Assembly (NCBI GenBank): GCA_039029315.1
Contig: JBCCGK010000114.1
Location: forward strand, 1 to 35,581
DNA: 35,581 nucleotides
Direction of reading: 5' to 3'
From: JBCCCJ01 sp039029315
GTDB lineage: Bacteria; Bacteroidota; Bacteroidia; J057
A model generated the notes under the pieces. It ran no database searches. It was not told the DNA's origin and worked only from the letters and a program-made list of their open reading frames with translations. The position numbers and the translations under genes were made by a program. Below, piece after piece: positions 14,795 to 23,027 of this stretch (position 1 is its first letter; each line of letters begins with the position of its first letter).

Positions 14795-15784
14795 TTACGA
14801 AATTTTTTGTCTTTCGGCTTGTTCTGCTCTTGGTTTTTCTTCTCTATTTCGATTGATTAGCCATACGCAGCTGAGAATCAGTGTCATGGCTGCGATCTCT
14901 CCCAGGCTAATGACTTCCAGGTCCAACATGCCCCAGAACAAGGCAACCAATGGCATGAGGTAGGTAATCAGACTGGCAAATACCGGACTGCTGAGTTGAA
15001 TGAGGCGACTGAGCAGCAGGATTCCGATGACATTGGCAAAAATGGCTAGAACAACAATATACCCAAATGCACTCATGGCATTCTCTTCCGAAAGCAGAGT
15101 AGGAACAAGATCGGTTCCAATCCCAAAACTCAATGACACAGGTAGCACAATGAGGAAGGCTACGGAAGAAATCTCCATGACTGTCAAGCCTTGTAGACTG
15201 AATTTGAGAATGTTGGCTGTCAAGCCATTGCAAAGAGTGGCCAGGATCGCAAAAATAGCAAAAGAATTGATCATCCCGATTTGCCAATTGCTGTCAAATA
15301 GAATGAGTAAAGCTGAACCAAGCAATCCAAGAATGAGGGCGACTCCTTGTAGAGAACGAATTGGCTGCCGATAAAGCACAGCACCAGCCAGCAAGGTCAT
15401 CAATGGAGTGAGTGTGTTCAGCATCCCATTGAGTGAACTTTCTATGCTGGATTGCGCGATGGCATAAAAGAGTGTCGTAAATATGTTTGTCAATACGGCA
15501 AACAAAATAAGAGAAGGCCATTTTTCTCTTGGAATCTTGACAATATCCCGTACAGCAAATGGCAGAAGCACCAGGGCAGAAAGGCCCATCCTCGCAGAAA
15601 AAACCTGAAGAGGAGAAAAAACTTCCAAAGCTCTTTTTAGCATGATGAAAGAGCTACCCCATATCAAGGTCAATGCAATGACAATGGTCCAGATCAGAGC
15701 TGTATGGGAAAGGTGAGGATGATTGAGCTTCAAAAGAGACGGATTAGGTACAATTGTGTGAGTAATCCATGGAAACAGCTTCAA
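14795..15784 (-). CDS. EamA/DMT-family membrane transporter
   Basis: The 329-residue frame opens with TTG and has no upstream ATG. A second TTG 18 codons in (before KLNHPHLSH) is an alternative start. About ten hydrophobic helices are arranged as two EamA repeats: the first starts TIVIALTLIWGSSFIMLKRAL, broken at residues 32-52, and the second from about residue 180 (MINSFAIFAILATLCNGLTA). Signature stretches are IWGSSF, ARMGLSALVLLPFA and the APLMTLL-like NTLTPLMTLLAGAVLYRQ. DMT transporters export amino acids or other metabolites; the substrate is unknown. It is divergent from the indoleamine dioxygenase with 195 bp between. Confidence 0.88.
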   Translation of the reverse strand: MKLFPWITHTIVPNPSLLKLNHPHLSHTALIWTIVIALTLIWGSSFIMLKRALEVFSPLQVFSARMGLSALVLLPFAVRDIVKIPREKWPSLILFAVLTNIFTTLFYAIAQSSIESSLNGMLNTLTPLMTLLAGAVLYRQPIRSLQGVALILGLLGSALLILFDSNWQIGMINSFAIFAILATLCNGLTANILKFSLQGLTVMEISSVAFLIVLPVSLSFGIGTDLVPTLLSEENAMSAFGYIVVLAIFANVIGILLLSRLIQLSSPVFASLITYLMPLVALFWGMLDLEVISLGEIAAMTLILSCVWLINRNREEKPRAEQAERQKIS

Positions 15785-15932
15785 AATACTAAGAAAAGTC
15801 TTGATTCTGTCTTTTCCTTAAAGAAAGTAGGATTTTTGGATTCTGTGAAAGAATTGTTGAGAAATAGAACAGAAGATTGAGAAAAAATGGTGTTCGAATG
15901 AAGGACAAGAGATGAAATTTGAGGCTTTTTTC

Positions 15933-15940
15933 TACTTTTG
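15933..15940 (+). promoter_or_regulatory. Candidate -7 box TACTTTTG upstream of indoleamine dioxygenase gene
   Basis: TACTTTTG matches TAnnTTTG and lies 39 nt before the ATG. The nearest TTG is too close (11 nt) for a standard -33 element, so this is a one-box match only. Confidence 0.35.
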
Positions 15941-15979
15941 GAAGTTCAATCATAGACTTCAGCACTATCATTACTAGCA

Positions 15980-17107
15980 ATGATCGACTCTTCCTCTCAG
16001 TTGTCCTTATTTCTCCAACAATTTGCCGTATCAGTAGAGCGGGGGTTTCTTCCTGTCCAGGACCCGGCAAGTAAGCTGCCAACAAATTATTTGCCATGGA
16101 TTGAACTGGCCCAGGATCTTCATACAAGCATTCAGGCTAGGCAATTCCGCTCAGCAGTCCTTAAGCTTCCCCTGATTGATCCAGTCGGACTGAAACAGGA
16201 GGATGAGAAGGAATTAGCGTTATTGGTCCTTTCATTTTTGGCCCATGCCTATGTGGGGACAGAAGAGAACAGGCTTTCTCACATTCCAGCATCCCTTGCG
16301 GTACCCTGGACGCAACTAGCCGATGCGATGGGAAGACTGCCCATTATTCAGCATTCAGGTATGGTGTTGAGAAACTGGAGGCGTCTTCGCGTAGAAGGAG
16401 AGATGACCCTTGAGAATCTGACGACCTTATTCAGCTTTACTGACACCAAAGATGAAGAAGCATTTTTTCTGATCACCGTACTGGTCGAAGTAGCAGGAGC
16501 CAAGGCGATAGCAACAGCATGTAAGGCCTATCTAGCTGCGAGACAGAGAAATGCTGAGAAGGTGGCCCAGGCACTTGGCAGGTTGCCTTCAGAGATTGAA
16601 GGCATGACAGCTGTACTCAGCAGGATGTTTGATCATTGTCAGCCGGAAGTCTTCTATCATCAGATTCGACCCTACCTGGCTTCTTTTGAGAAGGTCGAAT
16701 TTCAGGGAGTGGATCAAGATCCAATTCGAAATTATCATGGTGGGAGTGCTGCCCAGAGTACCCTTTTTCCGGTTTTGGATGCAGTTCTTGGGGTTCGGCA
16801 GACCTCTCCTTATCTCCGATTGATGCGTTCCTATATGCCGCCGCTTCATGCAGCTTTGGTCAGAAGGCTGGAAGAAGAACCAGCCTTGGCGACCTTTTGC
16901 AAGGGCATTGCCAGGATTGAACAATTGCGTCAGGCCTCTTTAGATGCACTCATCAACTTAAGAAATCTTCATTTACAGATTGTTGCAAAATATATTTTGG
17001 GACCAGCAGCCAAGTCAGGCAAAGACTCTCAGGGAACAGGGGGGACCAATCCCTCTATTTTTCTCAAAGAAATTCGGGACACTACTCGTGAGGCCAAGAA
17101 TCCTTAA
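15980..17107 (+). CDS. Indoleamine 2,3-dioxygenase family heme protein
   Basis: This 375-residue cytoplasmic heme dioxygenase is predicted to oxidise L-tryptophan (or a related indoleamine) to N-formylkynurenine. The key IDO features are all visible: F162-F163 in AFFLITVLVEVA, substrate-contact R230 in FYHQIRPYL, the signature YHGGSAAQST (252-261), MRSYMPPLH (282-290), proximal heme ligand H331 in NLHLQIVAKYILGPA, and the mobile loop GTGGTN (352-357) followed by FLKEIRDTT. The position of human Ser167 appears to be Thr here (FFLIT). Length is normal. It lies 23 bp upstream of dapF in the same direction, and no other kynurenine gene is present. Confidence 0.95.
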   Translation: MIDSSSQLSLFLQQFAVSVERGFLPVQDPASKLPTNYLPWIELAQDLHTSIQARQFRSAVLKLPLIDPVGLKQEDEKELALLVLSFLAHAYVGTEENRLSHIPASLAVPWTQLADAMGRLPIIQHSGMVLRNWRRLRVEGEMTLENLTTLFSFTDTKDEEAFFLITVLVEVAGAKAIATACKAYLAARQRNAEKVAQALGRLPSEIEGMTAVLSRMFDHCQPEVFYHQIRPYLASFEKVEFQGVDQDPIRNYHGGSAAQSTLFPVLDAVLGVRQTSPYLRLMRSYMPPLHAALVRRLEEEPALATFCKGIARIEQLRQASLDALINLRNLHLQIVAKYILGPAAKSGKDSQGTGGTNPSIFLKEIRDTTREAKNP

Positions 17108-17118
17108 CAACTGTTTCT

Positions 17119-17126
17119 TAATTTTG
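17119..17126 (+). promoter_or_regulatory. Candidate -7 box TAATTTTG of dapF, 4 nt before ATG
   Basis: TAATTTTG is followed by CCAC and the ATG. It could drive dapF independently of the upstream dioxygenase gene, with an essentially leaderless start. No TTG sits at the -33 distance. Confidence 0.4.
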
Positions 17127-17130
17127 CCAC

Positions 17131-17934
17131 ATGGATCTCACTTTTTATAAATACCAGGGAACCGGAAATGATTTCATCATGATCGACAATCGTCAGTTGG
17201 GTCTGGAGCATCGACTAAACCGGGACCAAATTGCCCATTTGTGCGATCGCAAATTTGGGATTGGAGCTGATGGACTCATTTTGCTCAGTCCAGATGAAGA
17301 AGTCGATTTCAGAATGATTTACTACAATTCAGATGGGGGAGAAAGCACCATGTGTGGCAATGGCGGAAGATGTCTTGCAGCCTTTGCAGATCAGATCGGG
17401 ATTGAGCAGGAGGGGTACCGGTTTCGCGCTGTTGATGGCTTTCACGATGCTGTATTGGCAGGACAAGCAGTGAGCCTGAGCATGATGCCTCCCAAGGGAT
17501 TTACCCAATTATCCCAGAACAATTACTGGATCAATTCAGGTTCTCCTCATTATGTTCGATTTTGTGATCAACCAATAGAAGAGGTGGATATTGATGCCAT
17601 CGGAAGTGCAATTCGCTACAGTGCGGCCTATGAAAGTATTGGTGGCACCAATGTAAATGTCGTCAATCGAGTTGGAGAAGGGCAGCATCTCAAGGTGCGT
17701 ACCTACGAACGAGGGGTGGAAGGAGAAACCCTTAGTTGTGGGACTGGCGTCACGGCTTGCGCCTATGTATCCCTGTTGATTTCAGCAGAAGACCATAAAT
17801 CACAGGTAATCCTGGATACGCCTGGTGGACAACTTCAGGTGAAAGTCGAACATGCTGGAACAGAGAAGGAAGTTGTGTGGTTATCAGGTCCTGCTACCTT
17901 TGTATTCGAAGGGACTGTCAACTTGGAGCTGTAA
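17131..17934 (+). CDS. dapF: Diaminopimelate epimerase
   Basis: This 267-residue cytoplasmic, cofactor-independent epimerase converts LL- to meso-diaminopimelate for lysine and peptidoglycan synthesis. The start MDLTFYKYQGTGNDFIMID is the family N-terminus. The two catalytic cysteines are C75 in MCGNGGRC and C203 in SCGTGVTAC. Other matches are FGIGADGLI, YYNSDGGES and the GGTNVNVV stretch. It lies 23 bp behind the dioxygenase, possibly in one transcript, although it also has its own -7-like box. It is convergent with the sulfatase, 28 bp between stops. Confidence 0.97.
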   Translation: MDLTFYKYQGTGNDFIMIDNRQLGLEHRLNRDQIAHLCDRKFGIGADGLILLSPDEEVDFRMIYYNSDGGESTMCGNGGRCLAAFADQIGIEQEGYRFRAVDGFHDAVLAGQAVSLSMMPPKGFTQLSQNNYWINSGSPHYVRFCDQPIEEVDIDAIGSAIRYSAAYESIGGTNVNVVNRVGEGQHLKVRTYERGVEGETLSCGTGVTACAYVSLLISAEDHKSQVILDTPGGQLQVKVEHAGTEKEVVWLSGPATFVFEGTVNLEL

Positions 17935-17962
17935 CAAAATCCAAGCCGGAGACTATTGCTCA

Positions 17963-19477
17963 CTAGTTGAACACTTCCTGAACCCAATTTCTGTACTGAT
18001 CGACGATTTCTCCTTCTTCTATTCGTCTCCATGCCTCCGGCTGATGCGCCTGAAGCCAATCCCTAACCTTGGGAGCGCGGGAGGAGTTCAGTTGCCGCTG
18101 GTTGAGGTCCAGAAGTCCCATGTCTTCGTTGTTGGCTTGCCAATCGTTCATATGCGTACGCATTTGCTGCAATACTTTCTGATGTTCATCATCTTGAGCC
18201 AGATTCACCAACTCATGAGGGTCTTTCAGGAGATCATACAATTCTTCCGCTGGTTTTGACGAAGCAAAAAATAAGCTGGTTTCTTCTGTTAATTCTCCCT
18301 GCTCATGCAAGGCGCGCATCACATGGACAGCAGGTCGGTGAAAATCCAGATAGGCCTGTGCACGATCCCAGGGAAGCTCAGGGAGATAGTTCCTGATGTA
18401 TTTGTACTGTTTGGTGGTAATGGATCGCATACATTCATCGACTTCATCCCATCCATCTCTGGCAGAATAAAAGTAGGGCCGCTCTGCTCCTTTATTCTCT
18501 CCAAACAAGGGCGTGGCTGTCATGGTTTCGGGAAGAGTAACGCCTGCCAAATCCAAAATGCTGGCTGAGATATCAAGGGTAGATACAATATCGTCCACCA
18601 CTTCGGGCGTAATGGTTTTTCCCCAGGCAATCATGGGAACCTTCACTCCGGGATCATATAGATAGCCTTTTCCTCGAATATCGCACCGACCATTATCCCC
18701 AACAAAAAAGATGATGCTGTTGTCTAGCATATTCTTTCTCTCAAGTTCTTCCAGGATCATGCCTACCTCCTTATCCATATATTCGATTTGGTCCAGATAA
18801 GTGGCCCATTGCTCCCGTACTTTGGGATGATCAGCCATATAGGGAGGAAGAACCACTTCTTCGGGAGAAACAGGCTGAGACGATTGCGCCCGAACTTCCT
18901 TCCACCAATCGCCCCGATGTGTAACATTGAGGGTGATTTGTGCAAAAAATGGTTGATCTGCCGAGTCGAATGTCCCCATCTTGTCAAACAGCCCAAATTC
19001 AGTCTTTCCATCATAAGAACCGATGGCTTTATGCCGAAAATTCAAATCAAGTTTTCTCCCTTTCCCTTTGACGCTATCATGTCCGAGTATGCAGGTATAT
19101 CCCTGCTGTCGGAGGTAATAGGTAATTGGAAAGACACCTTCCATCAAGGCTTTCTTTCGGTTACTTCGGTGGTTGTGAGCACCAATTCGAGTCTGATGCA
19201 TGCCTGTCATCATGGCTGATCTTCCGGGAGAGCAGATTGGATTGGGAACGATACAGTTTTGATACAGAATCCCTTCCACCGCCATCTTGTCCAAGACAGG
19301 TGTCCGAAGGCCTTCTAATCCATAGCATCCCAGATCCTGTCCCATATCTTCGGACATAAGCCAGATGATGTTGGGGGGAGAAAGATTGGAATGCTGTTCA
19401 GAGGAAGAAGGAGAATTTGTGGATTGGCAACCAATTCCAGCAATCAACAAGAGGAAAAAAAGAAAAGAATGATTCAT
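17963..19477 (-). CDS. Lipoprotein sulfatase, heparan N-sulfatase/arylsulfatase-like
   Basis: This 504-residue exported enzyme hydrolyses sulfate esters or sulfamates. An N-terminal hydrophobic stretch ends IAGIGC, so C17 is probably lipidated (the lipobox is not ideal). The alkaline-phosphatase-fold core starts PPNIIWLMSEDMGQDLGCYG, giving the metal-binding E/D pair. The active-site motif CSPGRSAMMTG has C82, which must become formylglycine. GDNGRCDIRGKGYLYDPGVK supplies further metal and sulfate ligands, and the C-terminus has the family segment AEELYDLLKDPHELVNL. The closest subgroup by motif is heparan N-sulfatase-like enzymes common in Bacteroidetes and Planctomycetes. No formylglycine-generating enzyme or SusCD pair is present. 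Confidence 0.92.
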   Translation of the reverse strand: MNHSFLFFLLLIAGIGCQSTNSPSSSEQHSNLSPPNIIWLMSEDMGQDLGCYGLEGLRTPVLDKMAVEGILYQNCIVPNPICSPGRSAMMTGMHQTRIGAHNHRSNRKKALMEGVFPITYYLRQQGYTCILGHDSVKGKGRKLDLNFRHKAIGSYDGKTEFGLFDKMGTFDSADQPFFAQITLNVTHRGDWWKEVRAQSSQPVSPEEVVLPPYMADHPKVREQWATYLDQIEYMDKEVGMILEELERKNMLDNSIIFFVGDNGRCDIRGKGYLYDPGVKVPMIAWGKTITPEVVDDIVSTLDISASILDLAGVTLPETMTATPLFGENKGAERPYFYSARDGWDEVDECMRSITTKQYKYIRNYLPELPWDRAQAYLDFHRPAVHVMRALHEQGELTEETSLFFASSKPAEELYDLLKDPHELVNLAQDDEHQKVLQQMRTHMNDWQANNEDMGLLDLNQRQLNSSRAPKVRDWLQAHQPEAWRRIEEGEIVDQYRNWVQEVFN

Positions 19478-19653
19478 TCTGAGAAGCGGTATGAGTGAAA
19501 TGGGAAATTAGTGACTGATAGCGAAAGAAAAAAAATATCCCCTCCTTCCTTGGAAAACTGGCATAGAAATGGTGGAATTCTGGATATTCAATCTTTACCC
19601 GTCCGATGTTAGCATTCTCAACAACACGTGTATTTCATGTGGTGGATTATCTG

Positions 19654-19661
19654 TATTTTTG
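19654..19661 (+). promoter_or_regulatory. Candidate -7 box TATTTTTG upstream of FG-GAP/OmpA gene
   Basis: TATTTTTG matches TAnnTTTG and lies 29 nt before the ATG. TTTC occurs 17 nt upstream in the -33 region. An 8-bp palindrome ACACGTGT lies just upstream at 19624-19631. Confidence 0.35.
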
Positions 19662-19690
19662 TATGAAGTAAGTTGATCTCGAGCGAATAT

Positions 19691-22018
19691 ATGATTTCAT
19701 TATCGGATAGCTGTATCTTGCTGATGGTATTGTTGATGGTGACCAAGGGAATTTCTCAGAATCATATCATAGAAGAGAAGGACACTGCGGATCTTCCTTC
19801 GATTTTCCTTCCTGCCAGCCACTTTTCTTCTGGAGAACAAGTTTGGAGTGTTGCGGTTGCTGACATGAACAAGGATCAGCATCCGGATGTGATTGCAGCA
19901 TCTAAGCTTGATGGAAAAATCACTGTGCACCTTAATGATGGGCAAGGGCAATTCTCTCAACAAACAAGTTGTGTGGCGCAAGAAAATAATCGCGCTGTTT
20001 GTGTACTGGATGCCAACAAGGACGGTTTCCCGGATATTGGGGTGGTCAGCCTGACAGGTCGATTGTCCATTCTCCTCAATGATAAGAAAGGCAACCTTAC
20101 AGTGGCGCAAAGCTTGCCAGCGGGGATCATGGCCCATGACCTCATCGGTATAGATGTGGATGGGGATCAAGATATGGATTTGGTTTCATTGTCTGTCAGC
20201 GATCGGAGTCTTCGATTTTTTTCCAATAATGGGAAGGGCCACTTTCAATTGACCAAAACCGTCAAAACTGGTCCCTCGCCAAGAGTAATTGCAACAGGTG
20301 ATCTTGATGGAAATGGCTTGAAGGAATTGGTCATAGGAGGGGATGCCGGAAAATTGTACATACACTGGCAACGCAAAAGAGGACAATTTCAAGAATTTAC
20401 TTCCATGCGATCGACAGCTGCAAGCTGGGGAGTGGCATTAGGAGATTTGGATGGAAATGGGAGTCTGGATATCGCTGCGGCTTCTTATCATGAAAAGCAA
20501 TTATTCATTCATTTGAATAAAGGAGATGGAACCTTTGAACGAGAGCAGGAATTACTATCTGGAGACCATAACTTTGATCTCATCCTTGTAGATATAGATC
20601 TGGATGGTGACCTGGATGTGGCAACATGTTCGACGGTAGACAACGCTCTCAACCTCCACCTCAATGACGGCTATGGAATCATTGGTCCTCGACAAGAAAT
20701 CCGATCGGGGAACTGGAGTGCTGGATTGGTAGCAGCGGATGTAGACAAAGATGGGGATCAGGATATTGTCCTGGGTTCGATCAATGATGAAAGCATAGTT
20801 CTCCATCGGAATACCACTTCTGACCAAACCAGGCGTATGGCAAAAATGCCATGTTTGTCTGGTGTGGTCTACAATGCCGCTGATAGCTCAAGGATTGCAC
20901 AAGCGCAGATCTCCATTCAGGATGCCAAAGGACGCGCTATCGAAACTGCCATGACTGCGAAGGATGGAAGTTTTCGCTTCTGCCTTCCGCCAAGCAATTC
21001 CTACATGATCATTGTCCGATCAGCATCCTTTCCGGTATATCGGGACAGCATTGATCTGGTCTACACCGATGTGGAAAAGGACATTTATCTATCTATTCCC
21101 ACTTCAAGCTGGGTCTTTGGAAAAGTTGTGAACACATTTGATCATCGACCCATTCCAGGGGCCCAATTCTTACTTCAGTCAGCAACAGGAGACACACTTG
21201 CTTCCATGACCGCTGATAGTCATGCTGCCTTTAGGCACCCATTGCCATTTGGGAGGAACTATCAGCTCAGGGCGCATGCCATAGGATATGATACTGTCTC
21301 CAGGACTTTTGACCTGAGCATGGATCATTTTCCAAGGGGCCGAAAAGTCATCTTTCGCTTGACCCCTAACAAAGAGCCTTTGACAGCCTGCTTATCAGGG
21401 ATCGTCCGTGACAAACTCAGTCTGGACTCTCTTCCAGGTGCCCAGATTGAAATCCGGTCCCTGGAGACAGGGAGATTCAAGCGACTGATTGCAGATAGAT
21501 CAGGGCTTTACCATATTTGCCTTCCATTTGCGAGATATGAACTGACAACGACGCATCCGGGATTCTTCTTTCAGCATACATCAGTAGAGGTGTGCAAAGC
21601 GGATGCTACCAGTGGCAAAAAACAAGATATATTCCTCAAACCATTGGAGATTGGGGCATCCATTGTGCTCAAGAATATCTATTTCGATGTCGATAGAGCT
21701 AGTTTGCGAGACGAATCTATGCTGGAACTGGATCGGGTGTTGGCAGTACTCAAAGAAAATCCTTCGATGGTAGTGGAAATTGCCGGACATACAGATAGTG
21801 ATGCGACAGAGGAATACAACCAGCTACTCTCTCAGAATAGATCTCAGTCTGTTGTAGATTATTTGATGGCTTCGGGTGTTGCTGCCGATCGCTTACATCC
21901 GATTGGTTATGGAGAGAACCAACCTGTGGCCCCAAATGATTCCCCAGAAAACAAGCAACTGAATAGGCGAACAGAATTCTTAGTGAAATCCTTCGGATAT
22001 ACCGGCCTGGAAGAATAA
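19691..22018 (+). CDS. FG-GAP/VCBS propeller - CarboxypepD-like - OmpA fusion protein
   Basis: This 775-residue envelope protein starts at MISLSDSCILLMVLL; the frame upstream opens only with TTG. After the signal peptide, residues about 45-375 contain seven D-x-[DN]-x-D-like loops (e.g. DMNKDQHPDV, DANKDGFPDI, DVDGDQDMDL, DLDGNGSLDI, DIDLDGDLDV, DVDKDGDQDI), consistent with a seven-bladed calcium-binding FG-GAP propeller. Three CarboxypepD-reg/CnaB-like beta sandwiches follow (about 388-465, 474-555, 566-648). Residues 658-766 are an OmpA-C domain (IYFDVDRASL, AGHTDSDATEEYN, R717, LNRRTEFLV) that should bind peptidoglycan. The propeller is probably the ligand-binding part. Confidence 0.92.
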   Translation: MISLSDSCILLMVLLMVTKGISQNHIIEEKDTADLPSIFLPASHFSSGEQVWSVAVADMNKDQHPDVIAASKLDGKITVHLNDGQGQFSQQTSCVAQENNRAVCVLDANKDGFPDIGVVSLTGRLSILLNDKKGNLTVAQSLPAGIMAHDLIGIDVDGDQDMDLVSLSVSDRSLRFFSNNGKGHFQLTKTVKTGPSPRVIATGDLDGNGLKELVIGGDAGKLYIHWQRKRGQFQEFTSMRSTAASWGVALGDLDGNGSLDIAAASYHEKQLFIHLNKGDGTFEREQELLSGDHNFDLILVDIDLDGDLDVATCSTVDNALNLHLNDGYGIIGPRQEIRSGNWSAGLVAADVDKDGDQDIVLGSINDESIVLHRNTTSDQTRRMAKMPCLSGVVYNAADSSRIAQAQISIQDAKGRAIETAMTAKDGSFRFCLPPSNSYMIIVRSASFPVYRDSIDLVYTDVEKDIYLSIPTSSWVFGKVVNTFDHRPIPGAQFLLQSATGDTLASMTADSHAAFRHPLPFGRNYQLRAHAIGYDTVSRTFDLSMDHFPRGRKVIFRLTPNKEPLTACLSGIVRDKLSLDSLPGAQIEIRSLETGRFKRLIADRSGLYHICLPFARYELTTTHPGFFFQHTSVEVCKADATSGKKQDIFLKPLEIGASIVLKNIYFDVDRASLRDESMLELDRVLAVLKENPSMVVEIAGHTDSDATEEYNQLLSQNRSQSVVDYLMASGVAADRLHPIGYGENQPVAPNDSPENKQLNRRTEFLVKSFGYTGLEE

Positions 22019-22046
22019 GGGCTGAAAAAGAGAACTGAGTCCTTTA

Positions 22047-22757
22047 TCAATTGGTTTCCCTGACTTCCTTGATTTGAGTCATGAGGGTTCGGAACTGCCC
22101 ACTGACATCTCCGATCTGGCCTTTTACTTCTTTCATTTGTCCTTTTACCTCCTGTACCTGCCCCTGAACACCTTTTACTTGTCCTTTGACACCTTCGATC
22201 TCCTGCTTCATGGCTCTGAGGTCTGGATCTTGTTTGCTTACCGTTGAATGGTTTTTGCGTCGATCAAGCATATAGGTTCTTTCGACCATGCCATGCCTTC
22301 CTTGCCACTCGAGTACAAGTCTGTAGTTGTGAAACGACTTGATCTCAAAGCGGAGCGCATGAGGACTTGCCTGTTGCCCACGTGAACGCTGATTTTTGTC
22401 TTCATAATGGATGGTTAGATGTGCGTGTTTGTGATCCAATTCCCACCGACCTTGCTGTTGCATACCGGTAGAAGATTCCGTGAACGTGTGATTCTTGTGC
22501 AGAAACAAACTGGCATGTTTGGGTTCTGGACTACGTCTTTGGGTCCTGAGTTGATAGGGATCACGTTCCTGGATCAACTGGAACCGAAGGGACTTGTTCT
22601 CTTCAATCAATTGATACAGACGTTGAGCTGGAGATTGTTTTGAATATTGGGCGAATATAAATGCTGGACTTCCTGCAAGTAAAAGGAGTGCGAGCAATGG
22701 GCCAGATGAAATCCATGAGGGAAGAAGTGAGCGAAAAGTGACATTCTGGTTTGACAT
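22047..22757 (-). CDS. Exported protein with C-terminal heptad-repeat coiled coil
   Basis: This 236-residue protein has an N-terminal signal or anchor (hydrophobic about 19-37, ending FIFAQ). A Gln/Arg/His-rich region leads to a beta-rich segment (about 82-165; LFLHKNHTFTESSTG, GRWELDHKHAHLTIHY, YRLVLEWQG) that recalls small lipocalin-like domains, without a firm match. Residues 186-234 are seven consecutive heptads of the form Q-hydrophobic-x-x-V-x-G (QVKGVQG, QVQEVKG, QMKEVKG, QIGDVSG), with hydrophobic residues at every a and d position. I do not recognise the family. It is convergent with the FG-GAP/OmpA gene, 28 bp apart. Confidence 0.75.
   Translation of the reverse strand: MSNQNVTFRSLLPSWISSGPLLALLLLAGSPAFIFAQYSKQSPAQRLYQLIEENKSLRFQLIQERDPYQLRTQRRSPEPKHASLFLHKNHTFTESSTGMQQQGRWELDHKHAHLTIHYEDKNQRSRGQQASPHALRFEIKSFHNYRLVLEWQGRHGMVERTYMLDRRKNHSTVSKQDPDLRAMKQEIEGVKGQVKGVQGQVQEVKGQMKEVKGQIGDVSGQFRTLMTQIKEVRETN
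22056..22202 (-). repeat. 21-bp tandem units encoding seven heptads
   Basis: The coding strand repeats a 21-nt unit seven times at the end of the gene, with decreasing similarity towards the stop. The middle units encode QVQEVKG, QMKEVKG and similar. The period is exactly in frame, so expansion or contraction would lengthen or shorten the coiled coil by whole heptads. Confidence 0.7.
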
Positions 22758-22923
22758 AGGTAGCTGGATTAGGAAAAAATGACTTGACGTATACCTGAGT
22801 GGAAACCAAAGGAAATGCCATATTCGTAAGCTTCTGATGGTCAGTATATTAGCAAAAATGTCAAGAAAAGAAATTTTCTCAAAATGAGAATCAGCTTTCC
22901 AAATGGGAATGAGAATGGGAGGA

Positions 22924-22971
22924 AATAAAAAGGAAAAACGGCAACAAATCTCTCGAAGAGTTTGTCGCCGT
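22924..22971 (-). terminator. Rho-independent terminator after the PLP-dependent dehydratase gene
   Basis: On the minus strand ACGGCGACAAACTCT and AGAGATTTGTTGCCGT form a long stem with one mismatch and one bulge around a TCG loop, followed by TTTTTCCTTTTTATTT. It lies about 57 bp beyond the dehydratase stop in the right orientation. Confidence 0.75.
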
Positions 22972-23027
22972 CCGCTTTTCCCTACAATCGTAAGTGAGAC
23001 GGATCAGGAAAAAGACTTACATTTTTT

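Noticed and set aside
22056..22202. In-frame repeats as a CRISPR-like or noncoding array
   Set aside because: Units are contiguous 21-bp codon-phase repeats without spacers, encoding a coiled coil.
22876..22890. Short hairpin TTCTCA-AAA-TGAGAA before the coiled-coil protein gene
   Set aside because: Six AT-rich pairs with no T-tract or gene-linked position; compatible with chance in an AT-rich spacer.
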